From positions 1 to 5,052 of the forward strand of contig CAZKTU010000364.1 in assembly GCA_964555675.1 (NCBI GenBank): a DNA stretch of 5,052 nucleotides. The letters run 5' to 3'. Origin of the DNA: CAIWXH01 sp964555675 (GTDB lineage: Bacteria > Chloroflexota > Chloroflexia > Chloroflexales > Chloroflexaceae). Every line of letters begins with the position of its first letter. The stretch's first letter is position 1. Made by a program: the position numbers and the translations under genes. The notes under the pieces are model-generated. The model did no database searches and was not told the DNA's origin. It was given only the letters and a program-made list of their open reading frames with translations. Shown here in pieces: positions 4,933 through 5,052 of the stretch.

Positions 4933-5004
4933 GCCGTCGCCGCCTCTACAGCTCCCCCCGGAACGCCCGCGCCAGCGTCGCCCGCTCGAGACGCTCGAGC
5001 AGCG
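4933..5004. repeat. Direct repeat copy B (hsdS tail)
   Basis: This is the right-hand copy of the 72-base direct repeat whose left-hand copy is at 4102-4173, offset by 831 bases with five mismatches (4117/4948, 4130/4961, 4152/4983, 4155/4986, 4160/4991). It covers the hsdS stop and final codons. Similarity stops sharply at both ends, after GCAGCG on the right and at GCCGTCG on the left. Confidence 0.85.
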
Positions 5005-5052
5005 CCGCCGCCCGCTCCGCCTCGGCCGCCGCGCGGTCGATGCGCGCGAAGG
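4946..5052 (-). CDS. hsdS: Type I restriction-modification specificity subunit, C-terminal end
   Basis: The minus-strand frame ending at TAG (4946-4948) runs off the right edge of the window and gives 34 complete residues. These are an Ala/Glu/Arg-rich coiled-coil helix beginning FARIDRAAAEAERA and ending LLERLERATLARAFRGEL. The closing L..AFRGEL motif is the hallmark of HsdS C-termini. HsdS sets the DNA target of the type I restriction-modification complex with HsdM and HsdR; the terminal helix belongs to the conserved coiled-coil region that spaces the two target-recognition domains and contacts HsdM. Many HsdS proteins carry a few more residues after GEL; this one ends there. hsdM/hsdR are not visible. 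Its last ~59 coding bases plus 13 downstream bases are duplicated at 4102-4173. The identification rests on the C-terminus alone. Confidence 0.75.
   Translation of the reverse strand, partial: FARIDRAAAEAERAAALLERLERATLARAFRGEL

Overview
This is a high-GC bacterial chromosome fragment. It has strong G/C bias at third codon positions, good Shine-Dalgarno sites and sigma70-type promoters. My best guess is a filamentous Chloroflexota (Chloroflexales/Roseiflexaceae-like). That rests on protein flavour and on GACCAAA/GGACGAA-type heptamer arrays between genes, which I recall from such genomes. It is weak inference, because no taxonomic marker other than a short IF-1 gene is present.

Layout from left to right: (1) 1-108, the last 35 codons of an unidentified gene. 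(2) 109-381, a spacer with two facing heptamer arrays and a good promoter. (3) 382-2894, a tight three-gene operon: an enolase-superfamily (mandelate racemase-like) acid-sugar dehydratase, a beta-hydroxyacid dehydrogenase and a single-domain cupin. This looks like a small sugar-acid or hydroxy-acid catabolic unit with an unknown substrate. (4) 2895-3277, a 383-base spacer rich in structure. It holds a large nested hairpin, a near-consensus promoter whose spacer is one arm of that hairpin, a 19-codon leader ORF with a strong ribosome binding site, a chain of small hairpins and an intrinsic terminator, all before the next gene. This is the architecture of a transcription attenuator. (5) 3278-3970, an unidentified 155-residue protein gene directly abutting infA (translation initiation factor IF-1), so the attenuator-like leader would control both. 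(6) 3971-4380, a third heptamer array, a GC-rich hairpin, a decayed fragment of an hsdS 3' end and a REP-like element. (7) 4381-4899, an unidentified gene of clearly lower GC, probably acquired. (8) 4946-5052 (minus strand), the 3' end of a type I restriction specificity gene (hsdS). Its last ~70 bases are repeated, at 67/72 identity, on the far side of the low-GC gene.

The two most interesting items are the leader-ORF/terminator arrangement upstream of the hypothetical-infA pair, where an alternative pairing between the leader ORF and the terminator stem can be drawn, and the duplicated hsdS tail bracketing a foreign-looking gene beside a restriction-modification locus.
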